From: Bacteroidales bacterium | GTDB lineage: Bacteria; Bacteroidota; Bacteroidia; Bacteroidales; UBA1402 | Assembly (NCBI GenBank): GCA_017380635.1 | Contig: JAFODP010000011.1 | Coordinates: 1 to 64,000 of the forward strand | Length of the DNA stretch: 64,000 bases | Direction: 5' to 3' | In this document: positions 36,042-45,066 of the stretch, piece after piece | Position numbering within the stretch: position 1 is the first letter of the stretch | Layout: the number at the start of each line of letters is the position of its first letter | Position numbers and translations under genes: made by a program | The notes under the pieces: model-generated | Told to the model about the DNA's origin: nothing | What the model saw: only the letters and a program-made list of their open reading frames with translations | The model's database searches: none

Positions 36042-37124
36042 ATGTTGCATCTGCTCAGTGATGTACTGAAAGAAACGGGCATGATAACGGCTTTTGTGCT
36101 GATTATCATGCTTTTTATTGAGGTGTTGAATATCGCCACCCAAGGTTCTTGGGCCAAAGTGTTGGCACGTTCTCCGTTCTGGCAAATCGTTATTGCAGCC
36201 TTGCTTGGCACTTTGCCGGGCTGTTTTGGCGGATTTGCGGCGGTTTCCATGTACACGCATGGCATCATTCATTTCGGTGCTTTGATGGCAGCCATGATCA
36301 GCAATATCGGCGACGAAGCCTTCGTGATGCTGGTACAAATGCCCAAAGATACCTTATATATCATGTTGATATTGCTGACACTCTCCATCCTTATTGGCTG
36401 GCTGACATGGCGTTTAGGAAATAAAACACCACATAATTCACACGAACACGCTCATTTTGAGATACATCACGATGATTTTCTTCCCTTGTCGGAAATGGCG
36501 AAACATTGGAAACAGCATCTCAAGCACATGAGTTTTGCCCGCGCCTTGCTACTTATCGGCATCAGTTCTTTCATCGTAATGCTTTTGTTGGGAAGTTTCG
36601 AACATTCGCATCATGCGGAAATCTTATCACAAGCAGAAACGCATCATCATTCTTGGCATCTGTTGTTGCAAGAACGCTGGTTTAATCTGATTTTCTTGTT
36701 TTTGGCTTGTTTGGTGCTGATTACGCTCATCGTGGTGAACGATCATTTTCTGGAACATCATCTTTGGGGACACGTTATCAAACATCATTTCCTGAAAATT
36801 TTCCTCTGGGTATTTGCTGCCTTGATGGTGATTCATCTGATCAATCATCGGGAGATGGAAATGGCGCCCTTTTTGAATAACAAGTATTTGATGCTGCTTC
36901 TGGCCATTTTAATCGGACTGATTCCGCAATCGGGCCCACATTTGATTTTCGTCAGTCTGTTTCTGAGCGGACACATTCCTTTTGCCATTTTGCTGGCCAA
37001 CGCCATCGTTCAAGACGGACACAGCGCCTTGCCCTTGTTTGCAGAATCAAAAAAGGCCTTCCTGACAGTAAAAATCAGCAAGGCCTTGGTAGCAGCACTA
37101 ATAGGCTTGATATCTTTTATTTAG
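36042..37124 (+). CDS. Putative heavy-metal/manganese exporter (10-TM, His-rich)
   Basis: 360 residues with about ten transmembrane helices in two halves. Conserved-looking turns are LLGTLPGCFGGFAAVSMY, MISNIGDEAFVMLVQMP and, in the second half, IGLIPQSGPHLIFVSLF. The loops are rich in His (NSHEHAHFEIHHDD; HSHHAEIL; ETHHHSWH), fitting metal binding. This is the putative 10-TM metal exporter family (ArsP_2-like, often called a putative manganese transporter). The metal is not established. Last gene of the dnaN operon; its stop overlaps that of convergent rlmD. Confidence 0.8.
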   Translation: MLHLLSDVLKETGMITAFVLIIMLFIEVLNIATQGSWAKVLARSPFWQIVIAALLGTLPGCFGGFAAVSMYTHGIIHFGALMAAMISNIGDEAFVMLVQMPKDTLYIMLILLTLSILIGWLTWRLGNKTPHNSHEHAHFEIHHDDFLPLSEMAKHWKQHLKHMSFARALLLIGISSFIVMLLLGSFEHSHHAEILSQAETHHHSWHLLLQERWFNLIFLFLACLVLITLIVVNDHFLEHHLWGHVIKHHFLKIFLWVFAALMVIHLINHREMEMAPFLNNKYLMLLLAILIGLIPQSGPHLIFVSLFLSGHIPFAILLANAIVQDGHSALPLFAESKKAFLTVKISKALVAALIGLISFI

Positions 37125-38542
37125 TTCTCTTTCAGACTCAGGCAAAGTACATTTTCCACATGTTGGGTGTGCGGAAACATATCCACCGGTTGAATAGCAT
37201 CCACACGATAAGCCACATCCAACAAATTGATATCTCGTGCTTGCGTAGCAGGGTTGCAGCTGACGTACACAATCTTGCGAGGACGCGCTTTCAATATCGT
37301 GTTGATGACATCCGTATGCATACCGGCGCGAGGCGGGTCGGTAATCAGCACATCGGGACGGCCATATTTTTCGATAAATGCATCATTGACAATATCTTTT
37401 ACGTCGCCGGCAAAGAAGAGCGTATTGTCGATATGGTTGATGTCGGCATTCACTTTGGCATCTTCAATGGCTTCCGGTACGTATTCCACACCAATTACCT
37501 GACGCGCCTTGGCAGACACGAAATTGGCAATGGTGCCCGTGCCAGTATACAAATCGTAAACCAATTCATCGCCTTGTAGATCGGCCATTTCACGCACGAC
37601 GCTATACAAGCGATAGGCTTGAGCCGAATTGGTCTGATAAAACGACTTCGGACCAATCTTGAATTGCAGGTTTTCCATTTGTTCCATGATATAATCACGA
37701 CCTTTGAATACATGAATATCACGGTCGAAAATGGTATCGTTGCCTTTGTTGTTGATAACGTAGAGCAGGGAAGTGATCTGCGGAAATTCATCGGCGATAG
37801 CTTGCATCAAAGCTTGTATTTTCTCCTTTTCATCGCGGTAAAAGACCACAATCAGCATTTTTTCGCCAGTAGAAGCAGTGCGCACAATCATGTTACGCAT
37901 CAAACCTTCCTGTTGTCTAAGATTGAAAAATTCGTAATCGTGTTCCACGCAGAAACGACGGATAAAAAGTCGCAATTCGTCGGAAAAAGTTTCCTGCAGA
38001 TAACAATGCTTAATATCCAATACTTTATCGAACATTCCGGGAATATGAAATCCCAAAGCATGTTGGTCTAAAGTAGCGAAATCTACTTCGGAAGCCATTT
38101 CTTCGGCAGTGCGCCAAGGTTTGTCGGAAAAGGTGAATTCCAACTTATTACGATAATGCTTGATGTTTTCCGAACCAAGAATAGGACGACATTCGGGTAA
38201 TTCCACTTTGGCAATATGCTTGAGATTGTCCAATACTTGTTGCTGTTTATGACGCAATTGGGCCTCATAAGGTAAATGTTGCCATTGACAACCGCCGCAA
38301 ACACCGAAATGTTCACAGAATGGCTGACAACGTTCGTCGGAATATTTGACATAACGGACAATACGTCCTTCGGCATGCTGTTTACGCTTCTTGAGGATTT
38401 GCACATCCACGATATCTCCGGGCGCGCCATAAGGCATGAAAACCACCATATTATCTACGCGTGCCAAGGCCTTACCTTCGGCAGCAACCGACTGAATTTC
38501 AACGCTTTCTAATATAACACGTTCTTTGTTTCTTCTTCCCAC
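37121..38542 (-). CDS. rlmD: 23S rRNA (uracil-C5)-methyltransferase, RlmD/RumA family
   Basis: 473 residues. An N-terminal TRAM RNA-binding domain (about 8-65) is followed by the iron-sulfur cysteines C76-x5-C82-x2-C85 (CEHFGVCGGC) and a later Cys in DIKHCYLQ. The SAM domain has YDLYTGTGTIANFVS and TDPPRAGMH, and catalytic Cys is in IVYVSCNPATQARD. It forms 5-methyluridine in 23S rRNA; the exact position (747 or 1939) cannot be told. Single gene, divergent from the O-antigen-ligase-like gene. Confidence 0.94.
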   Translation of the reverse strand: MGRRNKERVILESVEIQSVAAEGKALARVDNMVVFMPYGAPGDIVDVQILKKRKQHAEGRIVRYVKYSDERCQPFCEHFGVCGGCQWQHLPYEAQLRHKQQQVLDNLKHIAKVELPECRPILGSENIKHYRNKLEFTFSDKPWRTAEEMASEVDFATLDQHALGFHIPGMFDKVLDIKHCYLQETFSDELRLFIRRFCVEHDYEFFNLRQQEGLMRNMIVRTASTGEKMLIVVFYRDEKEKIQALMQAIADEFPQITSLLYVINNKGNDTIFDRDIHVFKGRDYIMEQMENLQFKIGPKSFYQTNSAQAYRLYSVVREMADLQGDELVYDLYTGTGTIANFVSAKARQVIGVEYVPEAIEDAKVNADINHIDNTLFFAGDVKDIVNDAFIEKYGRPDVLITDPPRAGMHTDVINTILKARPRKIVYVSCNPATQARDINLLDVAYRVDAIQPVDMFPHTQHVENVLCLSLKEN

Positions 38543-38586
38543 TTCTTATGCTTTTGAATGAATGCGCGAAATTAGAAAAAAAGCCT

Positions 38587-38594
38587 TACTTTTG
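38587..38594 (+). promoter_or_regulatory. -7 element (TACTTTTG) for the O-antigen-ligase-like gene
   Basis: TACTTTTG lies 24 bp before the start codon at 38618. It rules out the upstream ATG at 38548, which is in a different frame and precedes the element. Confidence 0.5.
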
Positions 38595-38617
38595 CGCATA
38601 TTTTTCGATGAAATCTC

Positions 38618-40435
38618 ATGACTTCCACCATAACTTCGGGCCCAAAAATCAAAGAGGGCATTGCCTGGATACATTATGCCATCGCCTTGCTCATGGCCGC
38701 TTCCATCAGCTTTGCCGACGCCTTGATGCTGAAAATCTATTTCGCTTGGGCTTGCACTTGGTTTATTGATCTGCTGCTAAATAAAGGCTATCTCCGCGCT
38801 CGTTTTCAATGGAAAAATGCTGCTGCTTACGCCTTTGGAATATTTTATCTGCTGATGCTCATTTCCTTGCTATACAGCGATAATATGCTTTACGCCGGCA
38901 GACAATTGGAAAGACGACTGGCTTTTATCATCACGGCTGTGATGGCCATTTTCGGCTTCAATGAAAAATACAAACTGAAACAATTGTTGCTGGCTTTCGT
39001 GATAGGTTCCATGCTCAGTTTGCTTTATTCGGTAGCTCTACCATTCATAGAATACAGCATGCAAAGCGGCGAACGCTACCTTTTCCAGAAAAGCGCCTAC
39101 GATCAGTTCGTCAATATTGCCATGAGTTTCAAGCATCGATCGTATTTCGGCATCATCCAACTGATGGCTTTGGCCAGCTTGTGGCATTTAAGAAAAGATC
39201 TAACGAATGCCTGGGGAAGACGTTCCTTTATGTGGATCATGCTGTTGTATAGCGCTTTCTTGCTGCTGCATCTTTTCTTCCTGAAAGGTCGCGCGCCATT
39301 GTTGGCTTTGGTTGGCTTAGCAATCTTTTTTATTTTCAACGGTTTAGGAAAACGCCACAAGAAATGGCTTATACCGGCTTTGCTGCTCGTTATGCTGGGA
39401 ATCTGGGCGCTATGGCAATTTCATCCCAGATTTGAACGTGTTCAATGGCAACAGATACAGTCGTCCACTTTGAGTTTGGACGAAAAAGACAATCGTTTAG
39501 CCATTTGGCACAGCTGTCTGCAATTGATTTTCGAAGATGGCAACTGGATGAGCGGTGTAGGTAGCGGCGACATCAAAGATCAATTCAACGAGATCTGCGC
39601 CAAAGAAAATATGAATATCGGCACCTTGCACGCCCACAACACTTTACTCAACACTTGGCTGGAATTGGGATTGGCAGGCTTGCTTGTAGTTATTTTCATC
39701 ATGCTTTGGCCATTACTGACGGTCGGCAAGGAACATCGCAGCTATCTGTGGTCTTTGTGCATTCCTTTGTACATTCTGATGATGGTGGAATCGTTCACCC
39801 AACCTATACATGGTATTATTCCTTGGGTGTTTTTCGTCTTGCTTGCCGCCAATATCGATAAGGAAACGACAAAAGAAATAGGCAAGATTGGCAAACTGAA
39901 TTATGTCTGTTATGGTATTTTTGCCATCATGGCGGTGCTGTGGATCAGTTTTGTAGATATGGAACGTGAATACGATCCCCGCAATCCGCGCAGTTACGCA
40001 CAAGGCAATCATTATAGCATCGTAAAGGATTTGCCGGCTCCTGTGCCTGCCGAATTGGATAAATGCAAAGGTTACCGCATTGCTGCCGGGGCAGAATCCA
40101 TCTATCGCGACAAACAACATGCTGCCGACTTCATTTCTTCTTTGTATTTGCCGGATACCTCGTACAAATCATTCAGCGCCTGGTGCTATGTCAGCGAAGA
40201 TTTCGATGGCAGTGGCGTGAAAATTCAAAGTTTCCGCGTACGCGAAGGCAAAGAAATATTTACCAGCCACGAATACGATTTGCGTCGTAAAGGCAGCTGG
40301 CAATTATTGACAATAGATGTATCTGAAATGGATAAATACGCAAACTGTTCGTTCTTTATCCGTAAATACGGCGTTGAAAATCTGGATGAGCTACAAGGCT
40401 ACGTTATTTTTGCCTTGCCTCTTTTTCATAAGTAG
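38618..40435 (+). CDS. O-antigen ligase/polymerase-like membrane protein with C-terminal soluble domain
   Basis: 605 residues. About ten to twelve transmembrane helices occupy residues 15-435. The Wzy_C-type region includes LAIWHSCLQLI, GVGSGDIKDQF and LHAHNTLLNTWLELGLAG, where His and a periplasmic loop are typical of O-antigen ligases and polymerases. The final 150 residues (from about 455) are soluble: DFISSLYLPDTSYKSFSAWC and SWQLLTIDVSEMD look like a beta-sandwich, possibly glycan binding. It probably joins or polymerises surface sugars. Its 3' end overlaps the convergent symporter gene by 32 bp. Confidence 0.85.
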   Translation: MTSTITSGPKIKEGIAWIHYAIALLMAASISFADALMLKIYFAWACTWFIDLLLNKGYLRARFQWKNAAAYAFGIFYLLMLISLLYSDNMLYAGRQLERRLAFIITAVMAIFGFNEKYKLKQLLLAFVIGSMLSLLYSVALPFIEYSMQSGERYLFQKSAYDQFVNIAMSFKHRSYFGIIQLMALASLWHLRKDLTNAWGRRSFMWIMLLYSAFLLLHLFFLKGRAPLLALVGLAIFFIFNGLGKRHKKWLIPALLLVMLGIWALWQFHPRFERVQWQQIQSSTLSLDEKDNRLAIWHSCLQLIFEDGNWMSGVGSGDIKDQFNEICAKENMNIGTLHAHNTLLNTWLELGLAGLLVVIFIMLWPLLTVGKEHRSYLWSLCIPLYILMMVESFTQPIHGIIPWVFFVLLAANIDKETTKEIGKIGKLNYVCYGIFAIMAVLWISFVDMEREYDPRNPRSYAQGNHYSIVKDLPAPVPAELDKCKGYRIAAGAESIYRDKQHAADFISSLYLPDTSYKSFSAWCYVSEDFDGSGVKIQSFRVREGKEIFTSHEYDLRRKGSWQLLTIDVSEMDKYANCSFFIRKYGVENLDELQGYVIFALPLFHK

Positions 40436-41972
40436 CCAAACTTACCAACACCAAGACCAAAGCCGACAAGGGCAAAGAAAATAGCAGCGGATCGATCAAG
40501 GGAAATGGATGCGCTTCAATCAGCACGGCTTTATGAAAAATGGCCTGACACCAACCCAAGGCCATAGCTTCTTTCTGATGCAGGAAAACGATACAGAACA
40601 AGCAAGATATAAAGCCGCTCACGATGCTCCACAAAGCGCCTTGTCGGGTTACCTTCTTCCAATAAAGCATGGCAAAATAGCAGGGCAGGAAAGCGGCCGC
40701 GCACATACCCATGAACATAGCGGTGCCTCTGGCAATAATGCTTTCTTCCAACATATAACAAACCACATAACTGATAAGAATCGACACCAACACGCCAAAT
40801 TTGATCCATTTGGTAAAATGTTTGGGCGCCTGACCTTTCTTGATACCATCCACATAAATATCAGAAGCAACAGAGGTGCCCATGGTATGAAATTGCGAAC
40901 TCAAAGTGGACATACTGGCCGATATAATGCACAACATCAACAGAATGGTAAACCAATTGGGCATCGATTCGTTAATAAACAAAGGAATGATTTTGTCGAT
41001 ATCGGAACTCATTTCCACCGCTACTTTGCCATGTTGTTGATAAAAATACAGGTTCGACAAAGCGCCGCTGTGATACACCACGCCCACCGTTATCACCAGA
41101 AACAGACAACCGATAAAAATACCTTGGTTCAATTGTTTGCTACTGCGCACGGTAAGGAAACGAACGATCAACTGCGGCTGCGCCAAACAGCCGATACCTA
41201 CGCCCAAAATCAAAGAAGTGACCAGCGTGTACCATTGCTCCGAATTGAAAGCGGGCATTTTGGCCCAACCTTGATGCCCTGCAGCGGCCAGATTGGCGGG
41301 AACCAAAGCATCCATGGCATCCAGCGCGCGATTTGCTTCCACAAAGCCCATACCCAGACTTTTATATAATCCTATCAAGAGGATGAACATGCAGACAAAC
41401 ATCAAAACTGCCTGAAAAGCAGAGGTGTACATCACACCTTTCATGCCGCCCGTAATCACGTATACCGACACTATCAAGGTAAAAATCAGCAAGGCGATAT
41501 GATAATCAATATGAAAGATTTCTTCGACGAACACCGCGCCACCTTTCATCACCACCGCGGCATAAATAGGCATACCGACAAAAATGATGGCTGCACTGAT
41601 TATTTCGATGCTGCGCGAATGAAAAAAACGACCCATCAATTGGGGAAAAGTATTGGCGCCCAATGCCGAACCAAGACGACGCGTCTTCTTGCCGAAAAAG
41701 ATAAACGCAATCACCACGCCCATCAACATATTCAGCAGACAAAGCCATTGCAAGCCCATGCCAAAAGCAGCCGCCATTCCACCAAAACCCACGATGGCCG
41801 ATGCCGAAATAAAGGTGGCGCCATAAGAAAGCGCCATCACCACGGAGTTCATACTGCGTCCACCTACCATATAATCGCTGGCCGATTTGGTACCTCTATA
41901 GGCATACCAACTCAGCGCCACCAAAATAAACACGTAGACGATAATGATGATTCCCAATAATATATAGTTCAT
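40404..41972 (-). CDS. Sodium:solute symporter (SSS family)
   Basis: 522 residues with about 13 transmembrane helices. Marks of the SSS/LeuT-fold family are SASDYMVGGRSMNSVVMALS, ATFISASAIVGFGG, VYVITGGMKGVMYTSAFQA and CIISASMSTLSSQFHTMGTSVA. It should import a solute with sodium. The small-subunit gene just upstream overlaps it by four bases. An ACT-domain gene and paaK precede that, so an aromatic or other carboxylate is a reasonable guess for the substrate, not shown by sequence. Confidence 0.93.
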   Translation of the reverse strand: MNYILLGIIIIVYVFILVALSWYAYRGTKSASDYMVGGRSMNSVVMALSYGATFISASAIVGFGGMAAAFGMGLQWLCLLNMLMGVVIAFIFFGKKTRRLGSALGANTFPQLMGRFFHSRSIEIISAAIIFVGMPIYAAVVMKGGAVFVEEIFHIDYHIALLIFTLIVSVYVITGGMKGVMYTSAFQAVLMFVCMFILLIGLYKSLGMGFVEANRALDAMDALVPANLAAAGHQGWAKMPAFNSEQWYTLVTSLILGVGIGCLAQPQLIVRFLTVRSSKQLNQGIFIGCLFLVITVGVVYHSGALSNLYFYQQHGKVAVEMSSDIDKIIPLFINESMPNWFTILLMLCIISASMSTLSSQFHTMGTSVASDIYVDGIKKGQAPKHFTKWIKFGVLVSILISYVVCYMLEESIIARGTAMFMGMCAAAFLPCYFAMLYWKKVTRQGALWSIVSGFISCLFCIVFLHQKEAMALGWCQAIFHKAVLIEAHPFPLIDPLLFSLPLSALVLVLVSLATYEKEARQK

Positions 41973-42106
41973 TCTTGCTCTTTCTTGATAGTTTCCTCTT
42001 CGTCATCCTCGTTCCAATAGCGGATGCCGTAATATACACCGAACACCAAGCAAGCCAATTCCAAAAAATAGGCCAGACTGATGCCAAAATCGCTGATTCC
42101 GAACAT
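41969..42106 (-). CDS. Symporter small accessory protein
   Basis: 45 residues, MFGISDFGISLAYFLELACL and onward, with one transmembrane helix (about 10-32) and a charged tail NEDDEEETIKKEQE. Tiny single-span proteins of this pattern are encoded directly before SSS-type symporters and are thought to be their small subunits. Its stop overlaps the symporter start by four bases. A longer reading from 42163 would run into the ACT gene, so the ATG at 42106 is chosen, four bases after the ACT-gene stop. Confidence 0.82.
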   Translation of the reverse strand: MFGISDFGISLAYFLELACLVFGVYYGIRYWNEDDEEETIKKEQE

Positions 42107-42110
42107 AATA

Positions 42111-42530
42111 TTAGAATTTAAGATCGGCCGATTCCAAGCAATGCAATTGATGTTTGCGAACAATTTCCATCGCTTTTTCCTGATCGTTGGTACGCATAAT
42201 CAGGATACCATTCTGATGCCACATGAAAGAGTAGAGGTATTCGATATTCAGTCCTTCTTGCGTGAACAGAGAAATAGTATCGGCAGCCGTTCCCACCACA
42301 TTTACCAGAGAAATGGCCAACACTTCCGACATAATCATCGTCAGAGAATGTTTTTTCAAGGCTTCGTAAGCAGCTTGCGGATCTTGCGTGATAACACGGT
42401 AAATACCATATTCAGCCGTATCCGAGATACTGGAAGCGACAATCTGCAAGTTTTCCTGTTTGATGATACCCAATGTTTCGTGCAAGGTACCGGGCTTATT
42501 TTCGATGAAGATAGATATTTGATGCAACAT
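42111..42530 (-). CDS. Tandem ACT-domain protein
   Basis: 139 residues with two ACT domains, about 1-68 (LHQISIFIENKPGTLHETLG) and 70-139 (AISLVNVVGTAADTISLFTQ). ACT pairs bind amino acids or related acids and regulate enzymes allosterically. Proteins of this form are frequently encoded beside phenylacetate-CoA ligase homologues, as here (paaK ends 11 bases upstream). A likely role is sensing the aromatic acid or amino acid handled by the ligase or the symporter downstream. Confidence 0.9.
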   Translation of the reverse strand: MLHQISIFIENKPGTLHETLGIIKQENLQIVASSISDTAEYGIYRVITQDPQAAYEALKKHSLTMIMSEVLAISLVNVVGTAADTISLFTQEGLNIEYLYSFMWHQNGILIMRTNDQEKAMEIVRKHQLHCLESADLKF

Positions 42531-42541
42531 AATGTTCGGCT

Positions 42542-43837
42542 TTAGAATTTTTTACGTAAATCTTTAACTCTCACGGCTTTGCCTTCCGATTTAGGCAATG
42601 AATTTCTCGGAACGAGTTTCACCTTCGGTGTCACCAGAATTTCGTCTTTCAACTGACGCGTGATTTCTTTGTTGAGCGCTTGCAGCTTAGCATAATCGTC
42701 GGTAAAGAGATCGCCCAGTTCCACTTCGATAATCATGATGTCGTTGTCTTCTGCGGTATCGAGCGTGATGAGGTAATCGCTGCCCAATTCCTTGAATTTC
42801 ATCAAGATAGTTTCAATCTGGATGGGGAAGATGTTGACACCTTTGAGAATGATCATATCGTCGCTACGACCTTTCATGCGATCCAAACGCACATGCTGAC
42901 GACCACAAGGACATTCTCCGGGAAGAATACGCGTTAAGTCGCGGGTACGATAGCGCAACAAAGGCATGGCTTCGCGATTGAGCGTGGTGAGCACCAGTTC
43001 GCCCACTTCGCCTTCGGGCACAGGTTCCAGCGTTTCAGGATCGACAATTTCGACAATATAATAGTCTTCCCAAATGTGCAAACCATTTTGTTCCTGACAT
43101 TCGAAAGCGACGCCCGGACCACACATTTCCGACATACCGAAACTGTTGTAAGCTTTCACGCCCAGCATCTCTTCGATACGACGACGTTGCGCCTCGCTAT
43201 GAGGCTCGGCGCCAATAATCAAAGTCTTCAGTTTGGTGTCTTTTTTCGGATCGACACCTTCTTCTTGCATCACTTCGTACAGACGTGTGGCATAAGAGGG
43301 AATAGCGTGCAGGGCAGTAGTACCAAAATCTTTGATAAACTTGATCTGTCGCAAGGTGTTACCGGCTGCAGCGGGCACGGTGAGCATGCCAAGATGTTCT
43401 GCACCATACTGGAATCCCAATCCACCGGTGAACATACCATATCCTGAGGAATTCTGAAAAACATCCCCGGGACGAAGGCCCACCATGTGCAAACAACGAG
43501 CCACCGCTTTGGCCCATTCGTCAAGGTCTTTTTGGGTATGCAAAATAACCGTCGGATTGCCCGTCGTGCCACTGGATGAATGCAGACGCACACATTTTTC
43601 CAAAGGAACGCAAGCCATACCAAATGGATAGGTGGCGCGCAAATCGGCTTTGGTGGTGAATGGAATCTTACGAATATCTTCCAAGCAAGTAATATCATCG
43701 ATGCTCAGATTCGCTTCCTGGAAGCGCTGGCGATAAAAATCGGATTGAAGACAATGGCGCAAAGTATCTTGCAAACGCTGCCATTGTAAGGCTTTAATGC
43801 CTGCTCTGTCGAGGCTTTCTTCTTGATGTAGAAACAT
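42542..43837 (-). CDS. paaK: Phenylacetate-CoA ligase family protein
   Basis: 431 residues from the chosen start. Adenylate-forming enzyme with the AMP-binding loop HSSSGTTGNPTVILHTQKDL (about 85-104), ending with KSEGKAVRVKDLRKKF. It activates phenylacetate or a related aryl acid as a CoA thioester using ATP. No paa ring-oxidation genes are present, so in this anaerobe-like setting it may serve amino-acid fermentation (aryl acid and indolepyruvate metabolism). ATG 43876 lies upstream of the -7 element at 43866-43873, so ATG 43837 (MFLHQEESLDRAG) is preferred. Confidence 0.92.
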   Translation of the reverse strand: MFLHQEESLDRAGIKALQWQRLQDTLRHCLQSDFYRQRFQEANLSIDDITCLEDIRKIPFTTKADLRATYPFGMACVPLEKCVRLHSSSGTTGNPTVILHTQKDLDEWAKAVARCLHMVGLRPGDVFQNSSGYGMFTGGLGFQYGAEHLGMLTVPAAAGNTLRQIKFIKDFGTTALHAIPSYATRLYEVMQEEGVDPKKDTKLKTLIIGAEPHSEAQRRRIEEMLGVKAYNSFGMSEMCGPGVAFECQEQNGLHIWEDYYIVEIVDPETLEPVPEGEVGELVLTTLNREAMPLLRYRTRDLTRILPGECPCGRQHVRLDRMKGRSDDMIILKGVNIFPIQIETILMKFKELGSDYLITLDTAEDNDIMIIEVELGDLFTDDYAKLQALNKEITRQLKDEILVTPKVKLVPRNSLPKSEGKAVRVKDLRKKF

Positions 43838-43865
43838 AGATGTCTGTTTTCTGAAAATTAAGTCG

Positions 43866-43873
43866 CGAAGATA
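43866..43873 (-). promoter_or_regulatory. -7-like element (TATCTTCG, minus strand) for the paaK operon
   Basis: CGAAGATA on the plus strand reads TATCTTCG on the minus strand, one base off consensus. It places transcription start near 43860, with the ATG at 43837 as first start codon of the paaK, ACT, small-subunit and symporter operon. Confidence 0.5.
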
Positions 43874-44023
43874 CACATTTTATCAAGGATTATTGCATAC
43901 AAAAAGCAAAAAATAGCGAAAGACGATTGAATATACATAAAATATACAATAATTTTGATTTTTGTCTTCCAACGAGGCTTGCTTTTGAAATTAAAGCAGT
44001 AATTTCGCGGCAAATTTGTACAC

Positions 44024-44932
44024 ATGAACAGAACTCCTAAAAAGAACCGTATTTCTACTTACACCGTTACCGCGGCCAGCGATCAGTTGTTGAATTTCCT
44101 TTTGTCAACATTGAAAGATCAATCAAGGACCACGGTGAAATCTTTGTTAGCGCATCAGCAAATCACTGTCAATAAAACTGTTATCAGAGCATTCGATCAT
44201 GCTTTGGAAAAGAACGATGTGGTAGAGGTTCATTGGGACAAGGCTGCCGGACGCATACTTAAACATCCCAAGCTCAAAGTGGTATTCGAAGATAAATACC
44301 TGATGGTGGTGGAAAAAGATGCCGGCTTGTTGTCGGTAGCCACGCCGCGCGAAAAGTCGAAAACGGCTTATTCCATTCTGAATGAATATGTAAAACAGCA
44401 ATCTCCCGGCAATAAAGTATTTGTGGTTCAACGACTTGACAGAGAAAGTTCTGGTTTGTTGCTTTTCGCCAAGACCAAAGAGGTGCAAGCCTTGATGCAA
44501 GACAATTGGCGTTTTGCCGTGAATCAACGCAAATTCATGGCTGTGCTCGAAGGTAAACTGACCACCGGCGACGGAAGCGGCAAAGGCACGGTCACTTCTT
44601 ATCTTTGGGAAAGCAAAGCCTATATCGTGTATGCCAGCAACAATCCAGACGAAGGCCTGAAAGCCGTAACGCATTATCAGGTTCTGCGCAGCAACGACAA
44701 ATTCAGTTTGGTGGCATTCAACTTGGATACCACGCGCAAAAACCAGATTCGTGTACAAATGAACAGCATCGGTTATCCGGTTTCGGGCGATATTAAATAT
44801 GGTGGACACAAAAATGACATCAATCGTATTGCTTTGCACGCTTGCGAACTCTCGTTTACACACCCGATAACAGGCGAAAAAATGAGTTTTGAAAGTAAAA
44901 TTCCAGCATCTTTCGAAAAATTGATGAAATAA
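44024..44932 (+). CDS. RluA/RluD-family pseudouridine synthase
   Basis: 302 residues with an N-terminal S4-like RNA-binding segment (about 15-70: SDQLLNFLLSTL, SLLAHQQITVN) and the RluA catalytic domain. VVQRLDRESSGLLLFAK (about 133-149) carries the catalytic Asp; the usual HRLDRxTSG reads QRLDRESSG here. NQIRVQMNSIGYPVSGDIKYG and HACELSFTHPITGE follow. It isomerises uridine in rRNA or tRNA; the exact site is not determined. It lies upstream of the tRNA cluster, whose promoter begins right after its stop. Confidence 0.92.
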   Translation: MNRTPKKNRISTYTVTAASDQLLNFLLSTLKDQSRTTVKSLLAHQQITVNKTVIRAFDHALEKNDVVEVHWDKAAGRILKHPKLKVVFEDKYLMVVEKDAGLLSVATPREKSKTAYSILNEYVKQQSPGNKVFVVQRLDRESSGLLLFAKTKEVQALMQDNWRFAVNQRKFMAVLEGKLTTGDGSGKGTVTSYLWESKAYIVYASNNPDEGLKAVTHYQVLRSNDKFSLVAFNLDTTRKNQIRVQMNSIGYPVSGDIKYGGHKNDINRIALHACELSFTHPITGEKMSFESKIPASFEKLMK

Positions 44933-44963
44933 TTTGCAATTATAAAAAAAGTTTGTACTTTTG
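44933..44963 (+). promoter_or_regulatory. Promoter TTTG-N19-TACTTTTG for the tRNA cluster
   Basis: TTTG at 44933-44936, 19 bp, then TACTTTTG at 44956-44963: an exact Bacteroidota promoter. Transcription would start near 44970, about 24 bases before tRNA-Gly. Confidence 0.8.
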
Positions 44964-44993
44964 TGGCCGCTAAAGCAAAGGCAATAGCGCACT

Positions 44994-45066
44994 GCGGAAA
45001 TAGCTCAGTTGGTAGAGCATAACCTTGCCAAGGTTAGGGTCGCGAGTTCGAGTCTCGTTTTCCGCT
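44994..45066 (+). tRNA. tRNA-Gly (GCC)
   Basis: A 73-nt cloverleaf: acceptor GCGGAAA with TTTCCGC, D-arm GCTC/GAGC, anticodon stem TAACC/GGTTA with loop TTGCCAA (anticodon GCC), and T-arm with TTCGAGT. Discriminator T; CCA is not encoded. The T-arm and 3' end are partly duplicated, and also inverted, within the next 100 bp. Confidence 0.95.
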
